A DNA stretch of 64,000 bases from Hyposmocoma kahamanoa (GCF_003589595.1 NW_020653337.1:927898-991897); one strand, 5' to 3'. Shown: positions 45,167 to 55,689, numbered from the stretch's first letter. The notes: generated from the letters alone by a model not told the origin. Translations and numbers: made by a program.

Positions 45167-45571
45167 ATGGTTTCACAGAATCACCATAAGGCAGATACAA
45201 AGTTTTATACAGCCCTCTTGTTTTCTATGTGGTACACAAACACCTTTACAAATCAAAGTACATCAGTAACTCGATTACAATTCCGTTCTCTTTATTCGCC
45301 TCGTAAATTTTTATTTATTTCATTGCCTTTGATTGATGTGGTAATCACACGAGGAATGCCTTTTATCCTGCGCGTATGCCTGATTGTATCATTCATAATT
45401 GTTGTTGGTTCCGTACGATTGAGATTTATTTTAGACAATACGGATCGGAAGGTGCATGTATTTTTCATTTTTATGATTTTTGTTATTTATAGCTTACATT
45501 TGATCTGCGGTACCGGGTTCAAATATGAATCTATAAATATGTATGATGGTCTACAAAAAGATTCCATTTGA
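45167..45571 (+). CDS. Hypothetical 134-codon ORF, two hydrophobic segments
   Basis: ATG start, open to 45571. Residues about 48-88 and 98-115 are strongly hydrophobic (ILRVCLIVSFIIVVGSVRL; FFIFMIFVIYSLHLICG). It is AT-rich like its surroundings, has no promoter or splice support and no recognised family. Most likely a chance frame in AT-rich DNA. Confidence 0.15.
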   Translation: MVSQNHHKADTKFYTALLFSMWYTNTFTNQSTSVTRLQFRSLYSPRKFLFISLPLIDVVITRGMPFILRVCLIVSFIIVVGSVRLRFILDNTDRKVHVFFIFMIFVIYSLHLICGTGFKYESINMYDGLQKDSI

Positions 45572-45782
45572 TTCAATATCAGCATGGACCTATAACATCG
45601 AAGGTTGCTAATCTTCATACTACACATCGTAACTCTGAAAAAGGTCAAAATTCCGTCTCATTTCTAGATAGTGCTGATCCATAGCCTGGAAGTAGTTTAT
45701 ATGGTATAAATGTAAAATAGTCAATTAATTTCTCTAATATGAAATATAAGTAGTCAGTTTTTATATTGTAATATTATTAGAC

Positions 45783-45862
45783 GGATAACCAAAGTCGGGG
45801 GCGTTGAATACAAAATTGATACGATGAAATGGAAATGGGCAGGACACATAGTTGGAATGGAT
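45783..45862 (+). pseudogene. RTE-like LINE C-terminal relic, upstream part
   Basis: Translates as IDTMKWKWAGHIVGMD, matching the KWxWAGHI motif near the C-terminus of RTE-type LINE polymerases (recalled from the family). The reading frame is lost at the duplicated insert that follows. Confidence 0.6.
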
Positions 45863-46619
45863 CCATATCGGTGGGCAGTCCAGTCTTTCTACATAAATTT
45901 TGTTTATTGTGCCCCTCCCTATCAACCTCTTGGTTTTGCGAGAAGGGCACTATGACCTGTGCGAGCCGAGGACCACCTAAGTCAGGTCCTAACCTCGGAT
46001 CAGCACGTTTTCACGTACTTCATCCGGTTCTCTGTAACGCTAGTGCCTTAGGTACCGGAGCTGTAGGCACGCTCACTTCCCATCGCGCTCCACACGACTA
46101 ACGGTTGCCACCGTTGAGCAGCCAACTCTAAACCGACCACCAAATCTCCTCAATATCTCCATATCCCGTGGACAGTCCCATATCATTCTACATAAGTTTT
46201 GTTTATAGTGCCCTTCCCGACGCCAAAAAAACGACGTCTCTCCAGTTCTCAATAACCTAAAGCGGCTGGAGGGACCGGAGGATATCTAGCTTATCCTCTA
46301 CTAGCTCTCCGGGCTAGTGCCGAAGATGCCAGTCGCAGTGTCCTGTGACAATAGGACATTGCGTCCAACTTAAACAACTCACTTACTCGCGCGTCTCCTC
46401 GCTTCAGGCCCTCAACTAGACCGCTGCCAAAACGCGCTGCTCACGAGATAGACGCCCCGGCCACATGCAACCGGGGCAGACATATGTCCGTCTCTGCAGC
46501 TAACCAAAAACCCCAGCGAGTCACTGAAGAAGGACTTGGCCCGGACGCCCGCTGTACCCTGGTCTTGCCGTCGAGCCCGTAGTCTCTCCGGAAAACTATA
46601 TCTCTCGGGTCGGTAGATA
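45863..46619. repeat. GC-rich insert with a ~295-bp direct duplication start
   Basis: CCATATCGGTGGGCAGTCC, CTACATAAATTTTGTTTATT and GTGCCCCTCCC at 45863 recur as CCATATCCCGTGGACAGTCC, CTACATAAGTTTTGTTTATA and GTGCCCTTCCC at 46158. The segment is much GC-richer than its flanks. Minus-strand frames inside are not recognised. Confidence 0.5.
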
Positions 46620-46815
46620 GGGACATACCATGCCGGTGAACAAGGAAGATCATGGAGTGACGGCCAACACGCGCGGCAGAGGTCGACCGACACTTCGTTG
46701 GGTGGTAGACGTTAAAATTTTCGCGGGCCAAACTTGTTCCACGTGTCACGGCAGCGACGTAAATGGAGAGATATGGAGGTGGCCTATATCCGAAGATGGA
46801 TGGAGTAGAGGCTGC
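46620..46815 (+). pseudogene. RTE-like LINE C-terminal relic, downstream part
   Basis: RGRGRPTLRWVVDVKIFAG matches the GRPxxRWxDDVxxxAG motif and, after a frameshift, RRKWRDMEVAYIRRWME and a stop match the RTE C-terminal DRxxWRxxEEAYxxxW signature. Confidence 0.7.
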
Positions 46816-47260
46816 TTGATGATGATCACGCATATTATTCACATATTGATCATGAGCTAAAAGGGTATAAGGCCAGACAGGACAAAAAAGACTGAATCAT
46901 TCATCGCACACATACTGCACAACGCATTCATTTCCCCAGCGACCTACTTTCGTGCCTTTTCTGTCATACTCAACATTCATTACCATACATCAGCATTAAG
47001 ACCATTTTTAATATCATTGTAAATGTTCTTAATCGAAAAAAAATCCAAAATGATCCGTGTTCTATCGAAATAGTCCAATAGATCAAAGTTTTACGAGAGA
47101 AAAAAACGTTAATATTTTAAAGCAGATGTAACTATTTAAACCATAAGCTAACTTGATAAACCCATTAACATTTTTTTAACACTTGTTTTGACGCGTTGAC
47201 CATTTCAATTATTACCAATTCGTTTCTAACAATCTCTATACTCGAACTTTCATTTACACC
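46816..47260. other. LINE 3' UTR-like and AT-rich sequence
   Basis: Follows the LINE stop codon. No further feature. Confidence 0.35.
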
Positions 47261-47450
47261 GCCTAAATTACGTCATCGTAATCGATTTGTCGACGCATGT
47301 CAAATCGATTCGACACATCAACTCACTCTCGGCTCGCTACCCACGCGGATCGTGTCCTAAATCGATATTTACTGTCATGTCGATAATCTTGTGAATTGTG
47401 GGCTAGTTTATTTGATTACGTCATCGATGATTTGTCGATTTGTCATTCAT
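47261..47450. promoter_or_regulatory. Cluster of CGAT-containing motifs
   Basis: At least seven CGAT sites in about 190 bases, including AATCGATTTGTCGAC, AAATCGATTCGACAC, AAATCGATATTT and CATCGATGATTTGTCGATT, plus two ATTACGTCATCG-like blocks (about 47270 and 47416). ATCGAT is the core of insect DREF/BEAF-type sites. An old internal duplication is the alternative. Confidence 0.25.
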
Positions 47451-47785
47451 GGCTGATTCAAGCTTGAGTTATGTACAGGTGCTTAAGTTGTATTAAATGG
47501 CACTTTTTAAAAGTACGATTTGAACTCTATGTGGAAAAGCAGTGGGAGCATGCTTGCTTCGCAATTCGAATTCGAAGGTCCCAATTCGAATCCATAACAT
47601 TTAATACCTAAGTTACGTACATCGCGAATGTGTAATTGCAATACCTCTCGCTGACAATAAAAGAACAACATCACAATCTTTGGAACACTTGATAAGTCCC
47701 CAACCCGCATTGTTGATTGATTGAATAAAGGGCTGATGTTGGTAATGACCGTAAGTAATGTCGAGAAGAGAAAATGTTGTAAGTA

Positions 47786-48060
47786 GTAGCAATAGTGTCC
47801 TTGTGAAAGAGGGACTTCTTTGTTCAGGGAGGTACTGCTACCTTACCTATTTCTGCCGTCAAGCAGTAATGTGACCATTACTACGTTTCGGTTTTGTAGG
47901 TATGTCAGTGAAATTACAGGCACATAGGACTTGTCAACTTTATCTCAAGGTGACGAGCCCAGAGACAGTATCCTGAAGATCTTTGGGATTCAAAGCTCTG
48001 AGTGGCATTGCAACTGTTTCCACCAGGCGCACGACTTGCTCGTTCCGTCGCTTGAAATCA
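47786..48060 (+). mobile_element. Repeat family B, near full length
   Basis: GTAGTAGCAATAGTGTCCTT to TTCCGTCGCTTGAAATCAT. The A tail is lost. Confidence 0.75.
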
Positions 48061-49298
48061 TGAATTCTGCAGATCTATCCAAAATATCTCTATGACTTGG
48101 TGTCTCTAAGTCGTATAATATATTAATCGGCAATTTTCTTTGGTGTGTTTATTTTGTGTTATTGTTTATGATACAAACCACTACAAAACGCTTCTACAAA
48201 ATGGCACCAGGTAATGTTTTGGTGAGATGTCAAAAGAATAATACCGTTAGTCGAACCGACGCATTGTCTCGCGATCCATGAACAGATTACGCCATTGATA
48301 TTATCGCTATGGAGATTTGTTCGCTAGCGATGCTTATCACAAAAATTGTCTTTTAATAGCGACCAATGAAAAACCAATGTACCTCCTACTGTTTTCCAAT
48401 AACAACAAAAAACTATGTTAACTAAAGGCACGTACATTAAGAACAGAAAGAAAATAATCTAACAAAACAAAATTTGTCAAACAGAATTGATCTCAATTTC
48501 CATAGGCATATTGATAAGTTTTTTTTTAAATGATAACGCTGAAGAGTGCCAAGGGAATGCCGCAGAAATGAAAGTTTAGCATAATACGTTCGGTGTTATT
48601 CTTAAAGACAGAATATGGACCAGCATAGTAATAGAGTGTTGTGATGTGTAAGATGATGTAGTACTAGGATAGACAAGGGAATTATTAGATACTTTTATCA
48701 TGTAGAAAGGAATGTTGGTAGACGACGTGATTAACGGCACAAATTTATAGTGCAAACGAGGATGGACTGGTGGGGAGAAGTAGAAACGACTCTCGAGGAT
48801 CATATCTTGATACATCTGTCCTTTAAAAATTCCATATTAGAAGTATCAAAAATAAACATTTACGTATTTTGAGACTGCGATTTGTTAGGAGAGTAGCAAC
48901 CGGAGGTTCATGGCTCTTCCCACTCCAATGGGACTCAATTGTGATGGCATATATGTTAAAATTATAAACGATCTAATGATACCTATCCCCATCCATCCTA
49001 ACTGTAATTTGTCTACGGTGATAATTTACCCATTTCTTCCACTTGCTTCGTAAACAGGCACTATCCAAAATAATCACGGCTCTCTCGAAGTCATTACAAA
49101 ATGTTGCCATTCATTGTTTATCCACTTATAGCAACTTGGCAGGACCGTTAGAGCATAATCGTGGATCATTTTAGCAGTTGGCAATGCGCGGCGCGAGTAC
49201 AGCCTAGGCGCGTGCGCGCGATACCATCTGCGCCAGCAATTCTGCCGTTTCAACGTCTGTTTCTAGCGGGATGGAACTTCTTTTCGGTTTTGTATTTG
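48061..49298. other. Non-coding stretch
   Basis: No gene or repeat recognised. A CpG-rich block lies at 49180-49260, just upstream of a TATA-like motif. Confidence 0.35.
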
Positions 49299-49309
49299 TA
49301 TATAAAAGG
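49299..49309 (+). promoter_or_regulatory. Candidate TATA box downstream of a CpG-rich block
   Basis: TATATAAAAGG is a strong TATA match, about 60 bases after a CpG-rich stretch. No clear initiator is visible 30 bases downstream and no ORF follows. Confidence 0.25.
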
Positions 49310-49472
49310 ATTCAACATTACTAAATTGATTTAGATTATAAGGTGACATTGCATACTTACTCTATTCGATCGCTATATTTCATCGTCGGTACTATAATGG
49401 CTACAACAAAATAAGTATTTACTTAGATTTGCAAAGCAGTCCTAAATCCAATACAAACATCCGAAACAAACG

Positions 49473-49515
49473 CATAGCTCTGTTGGAAGAGCGGTAGCTC
49501 GTAGATTCGAGTAGG
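49473..49515 (+). repeat. tRNA relic lacking the anticodon arm
   Basis: TAGCTCTGTTGGAAGAGCGG is a good D arm/A box, but only about 15 bases separate it from a B-box-like AGATTCGAGTAGG, too few for an anticodon arm. Confidence 0.4.
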
Positions 49516-50548
49516 AATTTTTGTTTGTGTCATTAATAGGAAGTATTGTGTCGCATCCATATTTAAAACAATCTAAGTAATAGATACGAGATTTTAAGAC
49601 CTTTATGTAATGATTGCATACAATACTTTTTGTACGAGTAAATAAAATAATTAAACACAACCAATATTTAAATGTCAACAAGCCCAATTAAAATAAAAAA
49701 AAATTCCCCCATTTATTTGGTTCCAGCAAAGGTTCCAACCATACAGCCTCTTCATATATTTAGACGAAACCCAAACAAAGGCTACAAAACAAAAAACCAA
49801 AGAGATAGAAGTGTCAAGTACTGCTTAAATTTAAACCAATATTTTTTCTAAATAAAGGTTTATGGCCCGGTTGCAAGATCTTTAGGCCAATTTAAATAAT
49901 TAGGAACCAGTAGAGCGTTTGAGTAGCGTCATTTTAATTAGCAAAAATACAACGTTCTTTCTGAAACGAAACTCATTAACAAGTATATGTACAAAACTAT
50001 AATAGGTCGTCTTTGAAGTAGGTACCCTCTAAAAAAAGCTGACTGAAGGACAAAAGAGTGCCTTTGTGATATGGTTTATGGAACAGTGCGGGACTGGAAC
50101 AGTTTCTTTTTGATTAGAATCAGTATTTACCTGATTTGCCTTTGCATTTACAGCGCTCTCCTTCCGTTACAAAGTATTCTTGACCGTTTGCAATGAATTT
50201 ACGAAGCAGTAAAGTGAGATTATATCACTTTTTAACTGCTAAGTAAGTACTACAGTACGGGAAGCTCGATACGTTTTGTTTTTAGTATCTCGCATGCGGC
50301 TCCGCGACATATCGTTTACCAATAAACGGAATAACACCATAAAATTTAACAGTCCACTTGCTCGCCGATCATCGAAAAGGTTCCATGTTCATTTTCTGTT
50401 CCGGATGATGTCCGTGCAAATTAGCGGATCTGGGGTCCTGTGCGGGTATGCTCGCGCAGGTCATAGTGTCCTTCTCGTATTCCCTTAGGGTTGGTAGGGT
50501 TCTGCCGCCAAACAGCAATGGTAATCGTTCAACCACGGAGGCAGTTAA
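49516..50548. other. Non-coding stretch
   Basis: TTCAACCACGGAGGCAGTTA at about 50527 is the head of an inverted SINE A fragment. Nothing else recognised. Confidence 0.4.
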
Positions 50549-50711
50549 ACATGAAGCTTGTCAATTTATGTCTCAGGGTGATGGGTGCAGTGGCGGTACT
50601 CAACAGATCTTTGTGATTTAAAGCTTTGAGTGGCACAGCAACTGTTATGGGCAGGCGTGTTACCTACCATCAGGTGCACGACTTCTTCGTCTCATTACTT
50701 GGTGTCACAAA
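50549..50711 (+). mobile_element. Repeat family B, 5' truncated
   Basis: AACATGAAGCTTGTCAATTT to CATTACTTGGTGTCACAAAA. Directly abuts the inverted SINE A head at about 50527-50546. Confidence 0.7.
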
Positions 50712-50776
50712 AGGGGAGTAATTTGTAAAAATACCTGTTTTTTATCGTTTGAAGATCTCCGCATCGGTAAACCTCC

Positions 50777-50985
50777 TGCCTCCGTGGCCGAACGGTTGCC
50801 ATGCCGGACTGCCACACAGAGACCCCAGGTTCGATTCCCGGGCCGGGAGAAACTTTTGTATGGCCTACATTATTTCTCTCGCGAGTTTGGGTGTAATTTG
50901 TGGTATGTGTGTCCATGGCACCCGCGGCACAGGGTTTCCCTAGTGCGGAGCTATGTTGAGTGTGTGCGTTATTATTATTATTTAA
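50777..50985 (+). mobile_element. SINE family A, full length
   Basis: TGCCTCCGTGGCCGAACGG, perfect B box GGTTCGATTCC within CCAGG..CCGGGCC, full body and a GCGTTATTATTATTATTT tail. One of the best copies. Confidence 0.9.
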
Positions 50986-51420
50986 AAAAACCCTTGTTGA
51001 GTGTACGAGGGCCTTTCTTGCAGACAGCACCACGCTCGTCCCTTCACTGGGATTAGTAGTAAGTTAGCCATCGTCGGTATTTACAATGGTGATGTATCTG
51101 CGACTCACCTCGCGTGGGATGCGCCCACGCACTCTACTGGCAGGTTATGCCGAAGCGTAGGGAAGTGCCTTTTCTGATGCATATTGTAGATAATAATTGT
51201 CCAATCTATAGTTGTTTATAACACCTATTTGTTTTATTTTTTAGTCATACGGTTTAATTAGTCGTACTTTGTCGTTTGAATGATAAAACAGTATGATCTG
51301 CTTGTATTAATTCCTATATTAGTAATAATAAATAACTAGAACGTAAATTTATTATTTTACCAATATTTTGCTTTATTTTATTATTTATAACATTTTTTTC
51401 AGTTTATTTGTTTTCTATTT
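50986..51420. other. AT-rich non-coding stretch
   Basis: No gene or repeat recognised. Confidence 0.4.
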
Positions 51421-51581
51421 TTTTACCGACTTCAAAGAGGAGGTTCTGAATACAACACTATTTTTTCTTTGTGTATAGTACACGACTGCTCCGATATTTG
51501 TGAACCGATTTCGATGATTCTTTTTTAAGGTCGGTTTTTGTTTAATCCGTACAGTGTACTAAAAAAACCGACCTCACCTGT
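51421..51581 (-). mobile_element. Element family D, miniature derivative
   Basis: TTTTTACCGACTTCAAAGAG jumps after GATTTCGATGATTCTTTTTT directly to AAGGTCGGTTTTTGTTTAAT, then shows GTACTAAAAAAACCGACCTC, an inverted second terminus. Confidence 0.6.
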
Positions 51582-51625
51582 GACATTTCGGACCATCATT
51601 TCCCGAATCCAAACGCTCTGACTGA
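51582..51625 (-). mobile_element. Family G terminal fragment
   Basis: CTGTGACATTTCGGACCATC and CCCGAATCCAAACGC match the inverted left end of 12371-12568. Confidence 0.45.
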
Positions 51626-51733
51626 GAAAAGAGCTGATGATCTTTAAGCAGCTGAAGAGATGTTCATCAAATCATAGCCAAGAATCATCCCGGTTCAGTT
51701 TGTTTTTAAATAAAAAAAAAACGCACGGACAAA

Positions 51734-51941
51734 ACGGTGACTGAACGGTTACCATACCAAACTGCCACGAGAAGTTCCCGCGTTCGATTCCCGGACCGGG
51801 AGAAATATTTGTGTAACCTGCATTTATTGCTGTCGTTAGTTTTATTGTAATTTGTGGTTGTCTACGTGTGTGTCCATGGCACCGCGATACAGGGTTTCCC
51901 TAGTGCGCGGCTGTGGGTGTGTGCGTTATTATTATTATTAA
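51734..51941 (+). mobile_element. SINE family A
   Basis: Diverged head (GGTGACTGAACGGTTACC), good B box CGTTCGATTCC, full body, GCGTTATTATTATTATTAA tail. Confidence 0.85.
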
Positions 51942-51989
51942 ACACGTAACTCCTTTTTTTGCATTAGGGGTTAAAAATATGCAAGTGAA

Positions 51990-52430
51990 AACATACTCAA
52001 TACTCAATATTTTATTGCAAAACCATAATATAAGAAAATACAACAAAGACCAATATTATGGACCCCTTCGGGCACGCAATATAATGGAAAGGAGAGAGGA
52101 GCAAATCAGTAGATAGAAATTTACATGTTTTAATATGAAATTTAAATGCAAACAAAACATAAAATATATGTGTATGTAATAATAATTGTTATTTAATTTA
52201 CTATATATTATTTCATTTTACTTTGTATTGTATTTATATATTAATGTGTGTTTATTTGTTTAGCTTTTGTTCCCGCGTGTCAGTAATATATCATTTAAGT
52301 ATTCGTTAATACTGTAATAACATTTTTGTAAGAGTAACTCTTTCAACTTTTTCGTAAATTGTATATCATTGCTTTCATTTATTAAGACATTAGGTAAGTT
52401 ATTATACAGTTTTATAGAAAAAATATTTAT
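51990..52430 (-). pseudogene. LINE relic 2 (polymerase C-terminus plus 3' UTR)
   Basis: The minus strand reads FSIKLYNNLPNVLINESNDI then QFTKKLKELLLQKCYYSINE and YLND, ending at a TAA (52260-52262). The CYYSxxEYLND tail is a recurrent C-terminus of arthropod jockey/CR1-group LINE polymerases (from memory). A 3' UTR with AATAAA follows near 52010. Confidence 0.65.
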
Positions 52431-53205
52431 TTATTTTATTTATTTATTAGATTTGCCAACAGAAATACACTATTGTACATGAACAAACGATAACATTACA
52501 TAAAATACTCGAGTGTAAACCCAATAATAGGCAAATACAGCATGCACATATCAGAAGCTCGTGTCAAAAGCATTTTTTGTATGTTACATTACAGACAAAT
52601 AGATGGATAAAACAAAACCAATAAGTAAACATGCTAAATTAAACTGTAAAGTTATGGTACTTTTAGTCTGACCATTTATACAATAAAGTTTTATATTTAT
52701 TTAATGACAACGAAAACAAATCTAAGTCAGTTAATCTATGTTTACATGTTTTATGAGAATTATTGTACTCTCGGCAAACTCGGTTCAAAATAGCATTGTA
52801 GCCAACGTTAGTTCTGAACTTTTTGATTTTAAAAAGACGATAGTTACTTGGTCTGGCATTGCGACGTGGAATAGAAAACTGGAGTTGTGATAAAAGTTCT
52901 GGGCAATCAATTTGCCCCGAAATCAAACGATGTACATAAAACTTGATCGGCAATCCAACGGCGACGTTGAAGGGTGCACATTTGAAATGAACTTAGTCTG
53001 TCCTCATATCTCTTCATTAAGTGCAGCCTTCGTTGGTGGACAGTGAGGAAAAAGAGAAATCGCTTTTGAACGCTTTCTATGCGATCTATGTGATTTTGGT
53101 ACATTGGGTTCCAAATGGGAGATGCATATTCTAAATTAGTACGAACTAGGGCATAATAAACTATTTTCAACGTCGTTACACTTTTAAAGGACCTACAATT
53201 CAATA
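52431..53205 (-). pseudogene. LINE relic 1 (reverse-transcriptase C-terminal region)
   Basis: The minus strand encodes LKIVYYALVRTNLEYASPIW then NPMYQNHIDRIESVQKRFL, the conserved jockey/CR1-type region after the RT core. After a frameshift near 52940 it reads KFYVHRLISGQIDCPELLSQ, FSIPRRNARP and NAILNRVCREYNN. It ends in an AAAT-repeat tail (about 52431-52452) against LINE relic 2. Confidence 0.85.
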
Positions 53206-53611
53206 CTTTAATATGTACTTGTATAGTTTAGATTTAAGCGGGAATGGAAACATTAACTTTGAGTGATGGAAAAAGTAAGAATTTGTATTATAAATCACGT
53301 TTGTACGTAAGTAGTTTATTATTCTTTGCTGTGACGGTCACTGTACACTACTGCCTATTTCTTAGTCCGTTTATTGATTATATCATATTATTTACAACTA
53401 AATACGTGATTTATTTTCACTCCTGCGTATTGCGGTCGCTCGCACGCAGCGGCGCGCGGCGGACGGCTGCGCGTGGGCAACAAACTCGTGCCTATCGCGA
53501 AAAATTGATGAGATATACGATCAGTATTTTCTGGTCATAATTTTGTTTATTGTCGACTTATTGTCGATTACGAGAACACTTTAGGGCCGCACTGTATCAA
53601 TGTATATGTTT
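53206..53611. other. Non-coding stretch with a CpG-rich island
   Basis: An ATG-initiated 98-codon frame (53244-53540) is hydrophobic, then Arg/Ala-rich where it crosses a CpG-rich block (53425-53485). No family recognised, so not called as a gene. Confidence 0.3.
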
Positions 53612-53700
53612 TTAAGCTTGACTGTAATCCAACCTGATGTAAAGCGACGATGTAGCTGACGATGGTACGGTCTAAAAAAACTTGTTCACTCTCAAACTCA
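53612..53700 (+). repeat. Repeat family N, copy 1
   Basis: CCAACCTGATGTAAAGCGAC, GATG and TTGTTCACTCTCAAACTC align with 54170-54310. Confidence 0.45.
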
Positions 53701-53823
53701 AACTGAAATTGCGCAATGCGCTAAGGGTTGATCTTCGTAAATAAACATTTTTGCAATCAAATACAATATTTATTTCAAACATCATAGATCGACTAACATT
53801 TGCAAACGGAACTAAACACGTTT

Positions 53824-53863
53824 CCCGACGTTTCGGCCAGGTTGCACTGGCCGTGGTCACGGG
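53824..53863 (-). ncRNA. Possible degenerate hammerhead-like motif (Penelope-type)
   Basis: The minus strand reads CCCGTGACCACGGCCAGTGC then AACCTGGCCGAAACGTCGGG. It pairs CCCG with CGGG outside and GGCCAG with CTGGCC inside, with GAAA-CGTC at the position of a hammerhead 3' core. The 5' core (CUGANGA) is degenerate, so ribozyme activity is doubtful. This hairpin recurs in lepidopteran genomes as I remember it. Confidence 0.25.
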
Positions 53864-54169
53864 CTCACTGGTGATGTCGTGTTTACATCTCTATCTTGGC
53901 AGTGGAATCTACATCCACCCGCGTAACAATTTTTAAACTACCGCCTCACACAACACTAACGGTGTCCCTATTATGTATCACAGTAAAAAGTTAAAAGTAT
54001 ATATCATAGTGATCTATGATGTATACTTGTCTATGTCTCGATAGACAACCTCCAAGAGCTAAATTATCACTATCATGAACTTTTGTCATCCAAGTACCAA
54101 AAAGCGTATACCGAAAATATATATTTTGTACGCTCATCGCAAAGTAAAGATTAGGTTAGGATTGTTTTT
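53864..54169. other. Non-coding stretch
   Basis: Nothing recognised apart from a short palindrome ATCATAGTGATCTATGAT near 54005. Confidence 0.35.
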
Positions 54170-54310
54170 CTTTTGTTTTTAAAAAATAAGTGCCCATTTT
54201 ACCTCCACCTCACCTGATGGAAAGTGACGATGAGTTCGACAATGGCGCATGCACAATAATGCCTATTCACTCTCGCCTTGAAAATGCCCAAGTAAGAGCG
54301 TTCTGGGAAT
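54170..54310 (+). repeat. Repeat family N, copy 2
   Basis: CACCTGATGGAAAGTGACGA, TGAGTTCGACAATGGCGCAT and CCTATTCACTCTCGCCTTGA. From memory a common lepidopteran repeat. Confidence 0.5.
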
Positions 54311-54390
54311 AAGTCCGTTCGCTACATAGATGAATTACAATATTCTAAAAAAAGTTTTCTTTGAATTGTAATTACTTTCCGGATTTTTGA

Positions 54391-54435
54391 AGTTCGAGCA
54401 AACATTAATTCGGGCAAAAGTAAATTCGGACTTCT
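54391..54435. mobile_element. Family O terminal fragment
   Basis: GTTCGAGCAAACATTAATTC, GGGCAAAAGTAAATTCGGAC matches the right terminus of the insert at 24097-24342. Confidence 0.4.
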
Positions 54436-54884
54436 GATAAGTGCCTAACCAGAAGTAACATTTCCTTTTGTAAAGAAAGAACGTCTGTGAATTCGTTTGA
54501 ATGATCTTATTCAATAAAAATCAAGATCAATATGACCGGTGGATTGATTCCCGTTCGGTGTTGGCTCTTGGCCAAATTGATTTCAAACTTCACTTCAAAT
54601 ATAAATGTACTAGAGGTCGTTCACATTATAACTATGATAGGTAGGTAATGTGGGAATTATGCTCGATAGCAAGCACCTATTGAATCAATACAGTCCACTT
54701 TGTCGTCATCATAGAACTGAATTCAAACTTCAGGTTTATACAATACAATTTAGTTGTTAACATATAAGTTTATAACCCCTAAAAGATTCTTCAAACATGT
54801 CATAAAAATTTATTTTATTTTGTGCTTACCATTTTTGTGCTCACTGGTAGTTATTTGTATTTACTTATAACATTATTTCATTCG
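54436..54884. other. Non-coding stretch
   Basis: No gene or repeat recognised. Confidence 0.4.
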
Positions 54885-55140
54885 ATCTACCTGGATTCGA
54901 ACCGGCACCTTTAGGCAATCCGTGCCAGATGCTCTGCCAATTAAGCCACGGACGGAACCACTAGATTTTACGAATTCTTCCATGTGATTGTTGCAGATCT
55001 TTGTTTTAGGTTTTTAACGACTTTTTGCCGTAGCGCCATCTGTGAAAAATATATTTCTTCACTCAGAAAGGTGCCTTCACAGATATCATCGCTGACTGCG
55101 ATGTCGCTTTAATCATTGTAATTTTTAAGTTTATTGCATG
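54885..55140 (-). repeat. Family C tRNA-like module plus body
   Basis: Minus-strand A box TGGCTTAATTGG and perfect B box GGTTCGAATCC; body GATGGCGCTACGGCAAAAAG and AAGGCACCTTTCTGAGTGAA. The right end carries an inverted CTCCACTAGTTTGTTATA flank at about 55185. Confidence 0.7.
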
Positions 55141-55223
55141 TCACGATGTTTGACTAGTATGATATTCAATTTTTTTTTTTAAATTACTCCACTAGTTTGT
55201 TATACACATAGATATAGAAAAAA

Positions 55224-55528
55224 GTTATACCCATTGACTTACAATTATAAGGACATCAGGTCCGCGCTAAAAAGTGTCCGAACTTGTAGGGCGTTAAAAT
55301 CGGATACAGAGCGTCATTCACGCTTTAGTCTTCGTTTGTTCGACTGACAGCGAAGCAAGCAAAAGTAGACAGTACTGCGATGACATTACAATTTAAATTC
55401 AACGTTATAGCTTTTTCATATTCCTTTACATGTCACTACGTTTAAATAGGTTGACTAGGAATATTAGACCCGTCGAAATAGGTGTATTAGACCCGTCGTC
55501 CATTTATTTGTAAGTCAATGGTTATATC
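55224..55528. mobile_element. Family K hAT-type MITE, second copy
   Basis: Element 55232-55520 (289 bp) with CATTGACTTACAA termini, flanked by GTTATACC and GTTATATC (7 of 8 bases equal). Differs from 44022-44296 by a small local duplication of TATTAGACCCGTCG. Confidence 0.8.
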
Positions 55529-55605
55529 TAATTGTTTCAGAGCTTTAAATTGCGTCACATTTATATCTATACTTTCTGTGAAAACACTCTACTAGTTTCT
55601 TCTAA

Positions 55606-55665
55606 ATTATGGATACAAAAATCGAACCACACTAAGCAAAATTCCTTCGATCTGTTGCCACAACG
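55606..55665 (-). repeat. Family C tail fragment
   Basis: GGATACAAAAATCGAACCAC and AAATTCCTTCGATCTG match family C left-arm and junction sequence; the tRNA-like part is lost. Confidence 0.4.
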
Positions 55666-55689
55666 GAGCCACCACTTTTACCATGTATA

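Noticed and set aside
46441..46842. 133-codon minus-strand ORF
   Set aside because: It spans the junction of a GC-rich repeat and the antisense of an RTE-like LINE C-terminus, so it is a shadow frame.
50695..51056. Frames of 64-112 codons overlapping at 50.7-51.1 kb
   Set aside because: They are translations of SINE family A. The same peptides (RVSLVR, YVECVRY) recur at 38558 and 58772.
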